A DNA stretch of 64,000 bases, from the NCBI RefSeq assembly GCF_036178145.1, contig NZ_CP108067.1, positions 6,337,501 to 6,401,500 of the forward strand. Direction: 5' to 3'. The position numbers were made by a program, and so were the translations under genes. Within the stretch, counting starts at the first letter, position 1, and each line of letters starts with the position of its first letter. Source of the stretch: Streptomyces sp. NBC_00273 (lineage in GTDB: Bacteria; Actinomycetota; Actinomycetes; Streptomycetales; Streptomycetaceae). The notes under the pieces were generated by a model. It had not been told where the DNA came from and did not search any database. It saw only the letters and a program-made list of their open reading frames with translations. Below are positions 52,222-61,170 of this stretch, one piece after another.

Positions 52222-53760
52222 GTGAGTGACCAGCAGCCCGAGAGCCACGACCGCGACGACAACGACGACCTCGCCGCCTCCTTCGACGAGTTCGACCAGA
52301 TCGTGGCGGAAGAGTCCGACCGCGACCCCGACCTGGCGGTGATCGAGGCCGGTAGCCGCACCCTGCGCGCCCAGGCCGGACCGCCCCAGGGCGACCCGGT
52401 ACCCGCCCGGCCCGTCGACCCCGAGGTCGCCAAGGCGCTGCTGGAGGTGGAGCAGGAGCTCGCCACCCGTTGGGGCGAGACCAAGCTGGAGCCCTCGGTG
52501 TCGCGGATCGCGGCGCTGATGGACGTGCTGGGCGAGCCGCAGCGCGCGTACCCGTCCATCCACGTCACCGGAACCAACGGCAAGACGAGCACGGCCCGCA
52601 TGATCGAGGCCCTGCTCAACGCCTTCGAGCTGCGCACCGGGCGCTACACCAGCCCGCACGTGCAGTCGATCACCGAACGGATCAGCCTCGACGGGGCGCC
52701 GATCACCGCCGAGCGGTTCGTCGAGACCTACCACGACATCAAGCCGTACGTGGAGATGGTCGACGCCGCCGAGGAGTACCGGCTGTCCTTCTTCGAGGTG
52801 CTCACCGGAATGGCCTACGCGGCCTTCGCGGACACCCCGGTGGACGTGGCCGTCGTCGAGGTCGGCATGGGCGGCAGCTGGGACGCGACCAACGTCATCG
52901 ACGCGTCCGTCGCGGTGGTCACCCCGATCAGCCTGGACCACACCGACCGGCTCGGTTCCACGCCCGGTGAGATCGCCGTGGAGAAGGGCGGCATCGTCAA
53001 GCAGGACGCGACCGTGATCCTGGCCCAGCAGCCGGTGGACGCGGCGCAGGTGCTGCTGAAGAAGGCCGTCGAGGTGGACGCGACCGTGGCCCGCGAGGGC
53101 ATGGAGTTCGGCGTCGTTTCGCGCGAGGTCGCGGTCGGCGGCCAGCAGCTGACGCTGCGCGGTGTGGGCGGCGAGTACGACGGCATCTTCCTGCCGCTGT
53201 ACGGCGCGCACATGGCGCACAACGCGGCGGTGGCGCTGGCCGCCGTCGAGGCCTTCTTCGGGATCGGCCAGGAGCACGCCCGGGTCCTGGACCTGGACAC
53301 CGTGCGCAAGGCCTTCGCCTCGGTGTCCTCGCCGGGCCGCATGGAGGTCGTGCGGCGCAGCCCGACGGTGGTCCTGGACGCGGCGCACAACCCGGCGGGT
53401 GCGGCGGCCACCGCGGAGGCGGTCACCGAGTCCTTCGGCTTCAGCCGGCTGATCGGGGTCGTCGCCGCGAGCGAGGGCAAGGACGTGCGCGGGGTGCTGG
53501 AGGCCTTCGAGCCGATCTTCGCGGAGGTGGTGGTGACGGAGAACTCCAGTCACCGCTCGATGGGCGCGGACGAGCTGGCGGCCGTCGCGGTCGAGGTCTT
53601 CGGTGCGGACCGGGTGCAGGTGGAGCCGCGACTGGACGACGCCCTGGAGGCGGCGATCACCCTGGCGGAGGAAGAGGCCGAATACGGAGGGGCCGGGGTC
53701 CTGGTGACCGGTTCCGTGATCACGGTGGGCGAGGCCCGCCTGCTGCTGAAGAGGGGCTGA
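52222..53760 (+). CDS. folC: Folylpolyglutamate synthase / dihydrofolate synthase
   Basis: Adds glutamates to folates, and dihydrofolate to dihydropteroate. 512 residues. The ATP loop VTGTNGKTST lies at about 115-124, followed by HVQSITERIS, the folate/Mg region VVEVGMGGSWDATNVI, a basic DHT motif (SLDHTDRLG) and the ligase C-domain with DAAHNPAGA. The N-terminal about 65 residues are an acidic extension (DDNDDLAASFDEF). GTG 52222 is 6 nt after TAGACT (52210-52215) and has no ribosome site, so a leaderless mRNA is likely. It is followed 3 bp later by a DUF4233 gene and then ndk. Confidence 0.95.
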   Translation: MSDQQPESHDRDDNDDLAASFDEFDQIVAEESDRDPDLAVIEAGSRTLRAQAGPPQGDPVPARPVDPEVAKALLEVEQELATRWGETKLEPSVSRIAALMDVLGEPQRAYPSIHVTGTNGKTSTARMIEALLNAFELRTGRYTSPHVQSITERISLDGAPITAERFVETYHDIKPYVEMVDAAEEYRLSFFEVLTGMAYAAFADTPVDVAVVEVGMGGSWDATNVIDASVAVVTPISLDHTDRLGSTPGEIAVEKGGIVKQDATVILAQQPVDAAQVLLKKAVEVDATVAREGMEFGVVSREVAVGGQQLTLRGVGGEYDGIFLPLYGAHMAHNAAVALAAVEAFFGIGQEHARVLDLDTVRKAFASVSSPGRMEVVRRSPTVVLDAAHNPAGAAATAEAVTESFGFSRLIGVVAASEGKDVRGVLEAFEPIFAEVVVTENSSHRSMGADELAAVAVEVFGADRVQVEPRLDDALEAAITLAEEEAEYGGAGVLVTGSVITVGEARLLLKRG

Positions 53761-53763
53761 GGG

Positions 53764-54132
53764 ATGCGCACGCTGTGTGCGAGCACGCTGATCGGCGAGT
53801 TCTTCGTGATCGGCTTCGCGGGGCTGGTGGCGATGAAGGACCCCGATCTGACCCAGGCCACGGTCTGGACGGTGTGCGGGATCACCATGCTGCTGTCGGT
53901 GCTGCTGTGCGGGATGCTGTCGCGTCCCGGGGCGGTCCAGCTGGGCTGGGCCCTGCAGATCGGCCTGATCGTGAGCGGGTTCGTCGTGCCGACGATGTTC
54001 TTCCTTGGCGCGGTGTTCGCCGGGCTGTGGTGGTGCTCCGTGCACTACGGCCGCAAGATCGACACGATCAAGGCGCGCTGGGCGGCCGCCCAGGAGGCGC
54101 AGGGGGCACCCGGGGCGCCTGACGCTGCGTGA
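53764..54132 (+). CDS. DUF4233 membrane protein
   Basis: A 122-residue small integral membrane protein with four hydrophobic stretches (ASTLIGEFFVIGFAGLVAM, WTVCGITMLLSVLLCGML, GWALQIGLIVSGFVV, MFFLGAVFAGLWW) and a charged tail (GRKIDTIKARW). DUF4233 proteins occur almost only between folC and ndk in actinobacteria. Their function is unknown. It starts 3 bp after the folC stop, so it is in the same operon. It could affect envelope or folate-linked transport, but that is only conjecture. Confidence 0.88.
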   Translation: MRTLCASTLIGEFFVIGFAGLVAMKDPDLTQATVWTVCGITMLLSVLLCGMLSRPGAVQLGWALQIGLIVSGFVVPTMFFLGAVFAGLWWCSVHYGRKIDTIKARWAAAQEAQGAPGAPDAA

Positions 54133-54196
54133 CGGGTCCCCTGATCGGCCCTGTAGATTCGCCCTACCGCACCCGTTTGCCGCAAGGAGCCGCAAC

Positions 54197-54607
54197 ATGA
54201 CCCAGCGCACCCTCGTCCTGCTCAAGCCCGACGCCGTCCGTCGTGGTCTGGTCGGCGAGATCATCGGCCGCATCGAGCGGAAGGCCGGCTGGACCATCCC
54301 CGCACTGGAGCTGCGTACGCTGGACCAGGAGACCCTGGAGGCGCACTACGGCGAGCACAAGGGCAAGCCGTTCTACGAGCCCCTCATGGGCTTCATGGCG
54401 AGCGGCCCGATCGTCGCCCTGGTGGTCGAAGGCGAGCGGGTCATCGAGGGTGTCCGCCAGTTGGCCGGACCCACTGACCCGATCGCGGCGGCGCCGGGCT
54501 CCATCCGGGGTGATTTCGGCACGATCACGCGTGAGAACCTGATCCACGCCTCGGACTCGGAGGAGTCCGCCGAGCGTGAGCTGAAGCTGTTCTTCCCGGC
54601 GCTCTGA
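54197..54607 (+). CDS. ndk: Nucleoside diphosphate kinase
   Basis: Transfers gamma-phosphate from ATP to NDPs. A 136-residue protein starting TQRTLVLLKPDAVRRGL. The active-site phosphohistidine lies in RENLIHASDSEESAERE (about H116), with the substrate-binding GPIVALVVEG. AAGGAG stands 8 nt before ATG 54197. It is 64 bp after the DUF4233 gene, with a -10-like TAGATT between, so it may be read from two promoters. A hairpin follows. Confidence 0.97.
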   Translation: MTQRTLVLLKPDAVRRGLVGEIIGRIERKAGWTIPALELRTLDQETLEAHYGEHKGKPFYEPLMGFMASGPIVALVVEGERVIEGVRQLAGPTDPIAAAPGSIRGDFGTITRENLIHASDSEESAERELKLFFPAL

Positions 54608-54903
54608 GCACTCTTTCCTGACGGAACATCAGCCGAATAGCGCTCACGACCTGGGGCGACCGAAGTAATTTCGGTCGCCCTACGGTATTTCCGGGTCGCA
54701 GCGGGAACGCCTGGGCAGGACACGTCGTCACCACTAAGGGGGCGGGGATCCATTCCGGCGGGATTGCCGGAGTCCCGTCGCGCGGTCTTCGTACTTGCGG
54801 CACTACGATGGGGCCTCCACCCACACACCCACCTCGCCGACCTGACAGCAGCCGCTATCAACTGGAAGGCCAGACGCTCCTCATGGGGAACAAGGGGAAC
54901 AAA
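54608..54903 (+). promoter_or_regulatory. Intergenic region before mreB
   Basis: About 296 bp with no gene. It contains the ndk terminator and then a probable mreB promoter with -10 TACGAT (54804-54809). The -35 is weak, and no repressor palindrome is obvious. Confidence 0.5.
54654..54680 (+). terminator. Terminator after ndk
   Basis: Arms GGGCGACCGAA (54654-54664) and TTCGGTCGCCC (54670-54680) around GTAAT, followed by TACGGTATTT. Confidence 0.85.
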
Positions 54904-55923
54904 ATGTCGTTCATCGGCCGTGACATGGCGATCGACCTCGGGACCGCCAACACGCTGGTGTACGTGAGGGGCCGGGGGATCGTCCTGAACGAGCCGTCCG
55001 TGGTCGCCATCAACACGAACACCGGTGGCATCCTGGCGGTCGGCTCGGAAGCGAAGAAGATGATCGGGCGCACGCCCGGCAACATCGTCGCCGTACGGCC
55101 CCTCAAGGACGGCGTCATCGCCGACTTCGAGATCACCGAGCGCATGCTCCGGTACTTCATCCTCAAGATCCACAAGCGCCGCTACCTGGCCCGCCCGCGC
55201 GTGGTGGTATGCGTTCCCTCCGGCATCACGGGAGTGGAGCGACGCGCCGTCATCGAGGCGTCCACGCAGGCCGGCGCCCGCCAGGTGCACATCATCGAAG
55301 AGCCCATGGCCGCCGCCATCGGCTCGGGCCTGCCCGTCCACGAGGCCACCGGCAACATGGTCGTGGACATCGGCGGCGGCACCACGGAGGTCGCCGTCAT
55401 CTCCCTCGGCGGAATCGTCACGGCACAGTCCATCCGGGTGGCCGGCGACGAGCTCGACAACGCGATCATCCAGCACATCAAGAAGGAGTACTCGCTCCTC
55501 CTCGGTGAGCGCACGGCCGAGCAGATCAAGATCACCATCGGGTCGGCGTACGACCTCGACAAGGACGAGCACACCGAGATCCGCGGTCGTGACCTCGTCT
55601 CCGGCCTGCCCAAGACGGTCGTCATCTCGGCCGCCGAGGTGCGCAAGGCCATCGAGGAGCCGGTCAACTCCATCGTCGACGCGGTCAAGACCACGCTCGA
55701 CAAGTGCCCGCCGGAGCTCTCCGGCGACATCATGGACCGCGGCATCGTCCTGACCGGCGGCGGCGCCCTGCTGCGCGGCCTCGACGAGCGGCTGCGCCGG
55801 GAGACCGGCATGCCGATCCACATCGCGGAGGACCCGCTCGACTCGGTCGCGCTCGGCTCCGGCAAGTGCGTCGAGGAGTTCGAGGCCCTCCAGCAGGTCC
55901 TGGACGCCCAGCCCCGTCGCTGA
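54904..55923 (+). CDS. mreB: Rod-shape determining protein MreB
   Basis: Actin-homologous filament protein directing cell-wall synthesis. In Streptomyces it is needed mainly for spore wall. About 339 residues from ATG 54904 ([20 protein letters not shown]), which has AGGGGAACAAA upstream. ATG 54883 is an alternative giving an extra GNKGNK. Phosphate 1 DLGTANT, phosphate 2 DIGGGTTE and adenosine [12 protein letters not shown] are all present. First gene of mreB-mreC-mreD-pbp2-rodA, the wall-assembly cluster. Confidence 0.97.
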   Translation: MSFIGRDMAIDLGTANTLVYVRGRGIVLNEPSVVAINTNTGGILAVGSEAKKMIGRTPGNIVAVRPLKDGVIADFEITERMLRYFILKIHKRRYLARPRVVVCVPSGITGVERRAVIEASTQAGARQVHIIEEPMAAAIGSGLPVHEATGNMVVDIGGGTTEVAVISLGGIVTAQSIRVAGDELDNAIIQHIKKEYSLLLGERTAEQIKITIGSAYDLDKDEHTEIRGRDLVSGLPKTVVISAAEVRKAIEEPVNSIVDAVKTTLDKCPPELSGDIMDRGIVLTGGGALLRGLDERLRRETGMPIHIAEDPLDSVALGSGKCVEEFEALQQVLDAQPRR

Positions 55924-56056
55924 CAGATGCCCCTCCCTGCCGGAGGGGCCATGCGGAACACAAGGATCCGCCGTACGGGTGCTACCGGGCCCGTGCGGCG
56001 GATCGTTGATATACAGGCAAAAGAGAAATCCGACGAGGAAGGCACGGCCGCCGCAC

Positions 56057-56998
56057 GTGAGGGACACACGAGAAAGCCGGCTGCTCCTGGTGCTTCTGAT
56101 CGCCATCGCGTTCGCACTGATCACGGTGGACATCAGGGCAGGCGAGGAGTCGCCGGTCGACGGTGCCCGGCAGGCCGCCGCAGCGGTCTTCGGCCCGGTC
56201 GAGGAAGGTGTGGCGACCGCGGTCGACCCGGTCGCCAACGCCATAGGGGCGGTAAGGGAGTCCGGCGAGCGCCACAACCGCGTCGCCACCCTGGAACGCG
56301 AGAACGCGGCGCTGAAGGCCAAGCTGGGCAGCGAGGACCAGACCCGCAGCCGCATCCACGAGCTCGACGAGATGCTCAAGCGGGCCGGTGCCGGGCAGTA
56401 CGGCATCAAGGGCGCCGAGGTCATCGCCATAGGAGCGGCCCAGGGCTTCTCCTGGACCGTCACCATCGACGCCGGCAGCAAGGACGGCATCGAACGCGAC
56501 ATGACCGTCCTCAACGGGGACGGACTCGTCGGACGGGTCAGCACCGTCGGACCCGACACCGCCACCGTCGTCCTCGCCAACGACCCCGACTTCACCGTCG
56601 GCACCCGTCTGGAGAAGACCGGTGAACTGGGCTTCGCCACCGGCCAGGGCGACCGCGCCCTGTCCGTCCAGATGCTCAACGGCAAGGCCAAGGTCAGCCC
56701 CGGCGACCGGCTCGTCACCTTCGGCTCGCGCGGCAACAAGCCCTTCGTGCCCGGCGTGCCGATCGGCGAGGTGGTCAAGGTCGACCCCTCGCGCGGCGAC
56801 CTGACCCGCACCGTCTGGGTGCGTCCGTTCGTCGGCTTCTCGCGCCTGGACATCGTCGGCGTCGTGGTGATGCCGCCGCGCGAGGACCCCCGCGACGCGG
56901 TCCTGCCGCCCAAGCCCGAGGCCCCCAAGCCCACCCCGACGGTCACCGTCACGGTCACCCCGTCCGGGTCCGCCCCCGCCAAGCCGGCCGACGACTAG
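56057..56998 (+). CDS. mreC: Rod-shape determining protein MreC
   Basis: Bitopic membrane protein linking MreB to wall enzymes, about 313 residues. GTG 56057 (RDTRESRLLLVLLI) leads into one transmembrane helix (LLLVLLIAIAFALITV). A coiled-coil stretch follows (RHNRVATLERENAALKAKLGSE) and then the beta-barrel periplasm-facing domain (GLVGRVSTVGPDTATVVLANDPDFTVG). The C-terminus is an unusual Pro/Thr/Val tail (PTPTVTVTVTPSG). A frame is open further upstream, but the first helix fits GTG 56057. AGGAAGG is about 14 nt upstream. It is 133 bp after mreB and 13 bp before mreD. Confidence 0.95.
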   Translation: MRDTRESRLLLVLLIAIAFALITVDIRAGEESPVDGARQAAAAVFGPVEEGVATAVDPVANAIGAVRESGERHNRVATLERENAALKAKLGSEDQTRSRIHELDEMLKRAGAGQYGIKGAEVIAIGAAQGFSWTVTIDAGSKDGIERDMTVLNGDGLVGRVSTVGPDTATVVLANDPDFTVGTRLEKTGELGFATGQGDRALSVQMLNGKAKVSPGDRLVTFGSRGNKPFVPGVPIGEVVKVDPSRGDLTRTVWVRPFVGFSRLDIVGVVVMPPREDPRDAVLPPKPEAPKPTPTVTVTVTPSGSAPAKPADD

Positions 56999-57011
56999 GA
57001 GCAGACCACGC

Positions 57012-57719
57012 ATGCGCTTCAACCGGATCCTGCTCTCGGCCACCCTCATCGTGGTCGCCCTCGTCATCCAGGTCACCGTCCTGGGCCGACTCCAACTGCC
57101 GGGCGCCGTGCCCGACCTGCTGCTCCTCACGGTCGTCTCGCTCGCACTCGTGTACGGGCACGTCAGCGGTGCGCTCATCGGCTTCGCCGCCGGTCTCCTC
57201 GCCGACCTGGCCCCGCCCGCCGACCACGCCGCCGGGCGGTACGCGCTGGTGCTGTGCGTCATCGGCTACGTCGCCGGGCTGACCCGCCCCGACGGCGGCC
57301 GGTACCGCTCCGCCTGGGGCCCGATGCTCACCGTCGTCGCCGCCGCGATCGGCTCCACCCTGCTCTACGCGGGCGTGGGCGCCCTCGTCGGCGACACCGC
57401 CGCCCGCCACGTAGGCCTGACCGGGCTGCTGTTCACCGCGACCCTCTACGACCTGCTCCTCGCGCCGTTCACCGTGCCGTTCATCATGGCCCTGGCCCGG
57501 CGCGCCGAGAACGACCCGATGGCCGTCGAGGCCGGCGGCGGCCCCGCCAACAAGGCCGCCGACGTCTCCGCCGGCTGGCTCGCCGGCGGAACGGGCCTGC
57601 GCATCGGCAGCCAGCGCGGCGGCCTGCGCCTGAAGACCGCGCGCTCGCGGGCCAACAAAGCCGTCCGTATAAAGGGGGTCAAGGCGGTCAAGGGTGTGAA
57701 GAGCGTCAAAAAGCTGTGA
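57012..57719 (+). CDS. mreD: Rod-shape determining protein MreD
   Basis: A 235-residue polytopic membrane protein with about five helices in the first 165 residues (RILLSATLIVVALVIQVTVLG, PDLLLLTVVSLALVYG, YALVLCVIGYVAGL, LYDLLLAPFTVPFI). It has a long hydrophilic C-terminal extension ending in a repeated basic tail, IKGVKAVKGVKSVKKL. ATG 57012 follows AGGAGC. It sits in the mre cluster 13 bp after mreC and 13 bp before the PBP2 gene. The C-terminal tail is longer than in the 160-170-residue MreD of enteric bacteria. Confidence 0.93.
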   Translation: MRFNRILLSATLIVVALVIQVTVLGRLQLPGAVPDLLLLTVVSLALVYGHVSGALIGFAAGLLADLAPPADHAAGRYALVLCVIGYVAGLTRPDGGRYRSAWGPMLTVVAAAIGSTLLYAGVGALVGDTAARHVGLTGLLFTATLYDLLLAPFTVPFIMALARRAENDPMAVEAGGGPANKAADVSAGWLAGGTGLRIGSQRGGLRLKTARSRANKAVRIKGVKAVKGVKSVKKL

Positions 57720-57732
57720 GGGAGGAGGAGTC

Positions 57733-59913
57733 GTGACCAACGTTCCGGAGACCGGCCGAACCTCCCGGGTGCAGATCAGGCTCGTCATGATCCAGGTGCT
57801 CGTGCTCTCGATGCTGCTCACCCTCGGCGGGCGGCTCTGGTACCTCCAGATCCGCAACGGCGACGAGTACTACCACGAGGCGAAGAGCAACCACGTCCAG
57901 CGGGTCGTCCAGCCCGCCGTGCGCGGCTCCATCCTCGACGCCCGCGGGGTCCCGCTCGCCGACAACGAGACCCGCCTCGTCGTCTCCGCCAGCCGCACCG
58001 CGCTGATGAAGATGAAGGACAAGGGCAAGGGCGTCATGACCCGCCTCGCCGACGTCCTGGACATGACCCCCAAGGAGGTCATGGACAAGGTCCGGCTCTG
58101 CGACTCCCAGACCCCCGCGCCCTGCTGGAACGGCTCCCCCTACCAGCCGATCCCGGTCACCCTCGAAGCCACCACGCAGCAGGCGTTGCAGCTGCGCGAA
58201 CGCCCGGAGGACTTCCCCGGCATCACCGCCGAACCCACCGCCGTCCGCCGCTACCCGGCCCCCGGCGGGGCCCGTACCGCGCAGGTGCTCGGCTACCTCT
58301 CGCCGGTCACCGACGAGGAGATCCAGAAGGCCAAGGACTCCGACTCGCCGCACCTGCGTTCCGACCAGGTCGGGCGCTCCGGCATCGAACGCACCTACGA
58401 CAGGCAGCTGCGCGGCAAGGCGGAGGTCACCTCGTACGAGGTCGACAACCTCGGCCGGGTCATGGGCCAGACCAAGTCCGACCCGGGCGTGGCCGGATCC
58501 ACCCTCGTCACCAGCATCGACGCCCGGGTCCAAGCCGTCGCCGAGTACGAGCTCCAGGACGCGATGAAGGTCGTCCGCAACGAGACCGACAACATCACCG
58601 GCCGCAAGTACGAAGCCGACTCCGGAGCCGTCGTCGTCATGGAGGCCAAGACCGGCCGCATCGTCGCGATGGCCTCCCAGCCCGACTACGACCCCAACAC
58701 CTGGGTCGGCGGCATCTCCGGCAAGGACTACGCGAAGCTCACCAGCAAGGGCTCCAACTACCCGCTGCTCAACCGGGGCATCCAGGGCATGGCCCCCGCG
58801 GGCTCCATCTTCAAGGTGGTCTCCGCGAGCGCCGCCGTCCGGGCCGGCTACAAGTTCGACGACAAGTACAACTGCAGCAGCTCCTACAGCCTCGGCGGCC
58901 GGAGCTTCGCGAACTTCGAGTCCAAGGGGCACGGCCCGATCACCCTCGGGGACGCCCTCAAGTTCTCCTGCAACACCGTCTTCTACGCCCTGGGCCACAA
59001 GGAGTGGCAGCGCGACGGCGGCCTCAGCCCCAAGAAGGACGCCCACGACTGGTTCTACCGGACCGCCCGCGAGTTCGGACTCGGCTCCGAGACCGGGATC
59101 GACCTGCCGAACGAGGTCACCGGCCGGATCCCCGACCGGAAGTGGAAGCAGAACTTCTGGAAGGCCAACAAGAACGCCTGGTGCAAGCAGGGCAAGCGCG
59201 GCGGCACCTACGTCGAGCAGATCGCCTACGAGAGCTGCCTCGAAGGCAACCAGCTGAAGGCCTACGACAGCATCAACTTCGCCATCGGCCAGGGCGACGT
59301 CCTCGTCACCCCCATCCAGATGGCCACCGCGTACTCCGCCATCAGCAACGGGGGCACCCTCTACAACCCCACCGTCGGCAAGGCCGTGATCAGCCCCGAC
59401 GGCAAGCACATCGAGATGATCAAGCCCCAGTCACACGGCAGGCTGCCGATCAACGCCAAGACCATCCGCGACCTCGACGGGGGCCTGCGCTCGGTCGTCG
59501 AGCCCGGCGGCACCGCCGCCTGGCGGTTCGGCGGCTGGCCGATGGACAAGATCCCGATGCACGCCAAGACCGGCACCGCCCAGGTCTACGGCAAGCAGAC
59601 CACGTCATGGCTGGCGACCTACACCAAGGACTTCACGATCGTCATGACGATCTCCCAGGGCGGCACCGGCTCCGGCGCCTCCGGCCCCGCCGTCCGCAAC
59701 CTCTACAACGCCATCTACGGTCTGACCATGGACGGGAAGCAGGACCTCAAGAAGGCCCTGCTGCTGGGCCCCGAGGCGAAGCTGCCCCGGATCGAGCCCG
59801 ACGGCTCCATCATCCCCCCGGAGATCCGGCCGTACGTGCCGGCGTCCCCGGAGGATCTGGAGCCGGCCGTGCTCGCCGGGCCGCCCGCACCGCCCGCGGC
59901 TCGCCAGGACTAA
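57733..59913 (+). CDS. mrdA: Penicillin-binding protein 2 (monofunctional transpeptidase)
   Basis: Class B PBP, 726 residues, cross-linking peptidoglycan with RodA. One N-terminal helix (IRLVMIQVLVLSMLLTLGG), a dimerisation/pedestal domain (RGSILDARGVPLADN), then the transpeptidase domain with SIFK (about S358), SCN (about 412-414) and KTGT (about 612-615). The Cys residues CDSQTPAPC and NAWCKQ are extra. GTG 57733 is preceded by GGAGGAGGAG. It overlaps functionally with rodA, which starts 8 bp after it. Beta-lactam target. Confidence 0.95.
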   Translation: MTNVPETGRTSRVQIRLVMIQVLVLSMLLTLGGRLWYLQIRNGDEYYHEAKSNHVQRVVQPAVRGSILDARGVPLADNETRLVVSASRTALMKMKDKGKGVMTRLADVLDMTPKEVMDKVRLCDSQTPAPCWNGSPYQPIPVTLEATTQQALQLRERPEDFPGITAEPTAVRRYPAPGGARTAQVLGYLSPVTDEEIQKAKDSDSPHLRSDQVGRSGIERTYDRQLRGKAEVTSYEVDNLGRVMGQTKSDPGVAGSTLVTSIDARVQAVAEYELQDAMKVVRNETDNITGRKYEADSGAVVVMEAKTGRIVAMASQPDYDPNTWVGGISGKDYAKLTSKGSNYPLLNRGIQGMAPAGSIFKVVSASAAVRAGYKFDDKYNCSSSYSLGGRSFANFESKGHGPITLGDALKFSCNTVFYALGHKEWQRDGGLSPKKDAHDWFYRTAREFGLGSETGIDLPNEVTGRIPDRKWKQNFWKANKNAWCKQGKRGGTYVEQIAYESCLEGNQLKAYDSINFAIGQGDVLVTPIQMATAYSAISNGGTLYNPTVGKAVISPDGKHIEMIKPQSHGRLPINAKTIRDLDGGLRSVVEPGGTAAWRFGGWPMDKIPMHAKTGTAQVYGKQTTSWLATYTKDFTIVMTISQGGTGSGASGPAVRNLYNAIYGLTMDGKQDLKKALLLGPEAKLPRIEPDGSIIPPEIRPYVPASPEDLEPAVLAGPPAPPAARQD

Positions 59914-59921
59914 GGGAAGAC

Positions 59922-61121
59922 ATGCAGACCGCCAACAAGTTCTCCGTCTCCCGGTACGCGCCCGAGCGCGGGGCGATGGCCAAGCTCACCGCCCGCGACT
60001 CGGTGGTGCGCCGGCTCGACTGGCCGATACTCCTCTCCGCGACCGCCCTCTCCTGCATCGGCGCCCTGCTGGTGTGGTCGGCGACCCGCAACAGGACCAC
60101 GCTGAACCAGGGGGACCCGTACTACTTCCTGGCCCGGCACGCCCTGAACACCGGCATCGGCCTCGTACTGATGATCGGCACGATCTGGCTCGGCCACCGC
60201 ACCCTGCGCGGCGCCGTGCCGATCCTCTACGGGCTCTCCCTGGTGCTGATCCTCGCCGTACTGACCCCGCTCGGCGCCACCATCAACGGCGCCCACGCGT
60301 GGATCGTCATCGGCGGCGGATTCTCCCTCCAGCCGTCCGAGTTCGTGAAGATCACGATCATCCTGGTGATGGCGATGCTGCTGGCCACCCGGGTGGACGC
60401 GGGTGACCTCGCCCATCCCGACAACCGCACGGTCGTCAAGGCGCTCTGCCTGGCCGCGGCCCCGATGGGCATCGTCATGCTGATGCCCGACCTCGGCTCC
60501 GTGATGGTCATGATCGTGATCGTGCTCGGCGTGCTGCTGGCCTCCGGCGCCTCCAACCGCTGGGTGGTCGGCCTGCTCGGAGCCGGCGCGAGCGGTGCCG
60601 TCCTGATATGGCAGCTCGGCGTCCTCGACGAATACCAGATCAACCGCTTCGCGGCCTTCGCCAACCCCGAGCTCGACCCGGCGGGCGTCGGCTACAACAC
60701 CAACCAGGCGCGCATCGCGATCGGCTCCGGCGGTCTGACCGGCTCCGGGCTCTTCAAGGGCTCGCAGACCACCGGCCAGTTCGTGCCCGAGCAGCAGACC
60801 GACTTCGTCTTCACCGTGGCGGGGGAGGAGCTCGGCTTCGTCGGAGCCGGGCTGATCCTGCTGCTGCTCGGCGTCATCCTGTGGCGGGCCTGCATGATCG
60901 CCCGGGAGACCACCGAGCTGTACGGGACGATCGTGTGCGCCGGGATCATCGCCTGGTTCGCCTTCCAGTCCTTCGAGAACATCGGGATGACCCTCGGGAT
61001 CATGCCGGTGGCCGGGCTCCCACTGCCGTTCGTCTCGTACGGAGGATCATCGATGTTCGCGGTGTGGGTGGCGATCGGCCTCCTACAGTCGATCAAGGTG
61101 CAACGGCCATTGTCAGCCTGA
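59922..61121 (+). CDS. rodA: Peptidoglycan glycosyltransferase RodA (SEDS protein, Sfr)
   Basis: SEDS glycosyltransferase partnering PBP2, 399 residues, with about ten helices. Characteristic segments are GGGFSLQPSEFVKITIIL, GVGYNTNQARIAIGSGG (the catalytic-type Asp/Gln loop before it has MPDLGS), FVPEQQTDFVFTVAGEELGF and LPLPFVSYGGSSM. ATG 59922 follows AAGGGAAGA. The N-terminus (QTANKFSVSRYAPERG...) is longer than E. coli RodA. Last gene of the mre-pbp2-rodA unit. The CYTH-CHAD gene begins 49 bp later. Confidence 0.96.
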   Translation: MQTANKFSVSRYAPERGAMAKLTARDSVVRRLDWPILLSATALSCIGALLVWSATRNRTTLNQGDPYYFLARHALNTGIGLVLMIGTIWLGHRTLRGAVPILYGLSLVLILAVLTPLGATINGAHAWIVIGGGFSLQPSEFVKITIILVMAMLLATRVDAGDLAHPDNRTVVKALCLAAAPMGIVMLMPDLGSVMVMIVIVLGVLLASGASNRWVVGLLGAGASGAVLIWQLGVLDEYQINRFAAFANPELDPAGVGYNTNQARIAIGSGGLTGSGLFKGSQTTGQFVPEQQTDFVFTVAGEELGFVGAGLILLLLGVILWRACMIARETTELYGTIVCAGIIAWFAFQSFENIGMTLGIMPVAGLPLPFVSYGGSSMFAVWVAIGLLQSIKVQRPLSA

Positions 61122-61170
61122 TGTTCCGTTCACCCTGCCGACGTGATCCGTTCAGGACTAAGTTCGGTCT

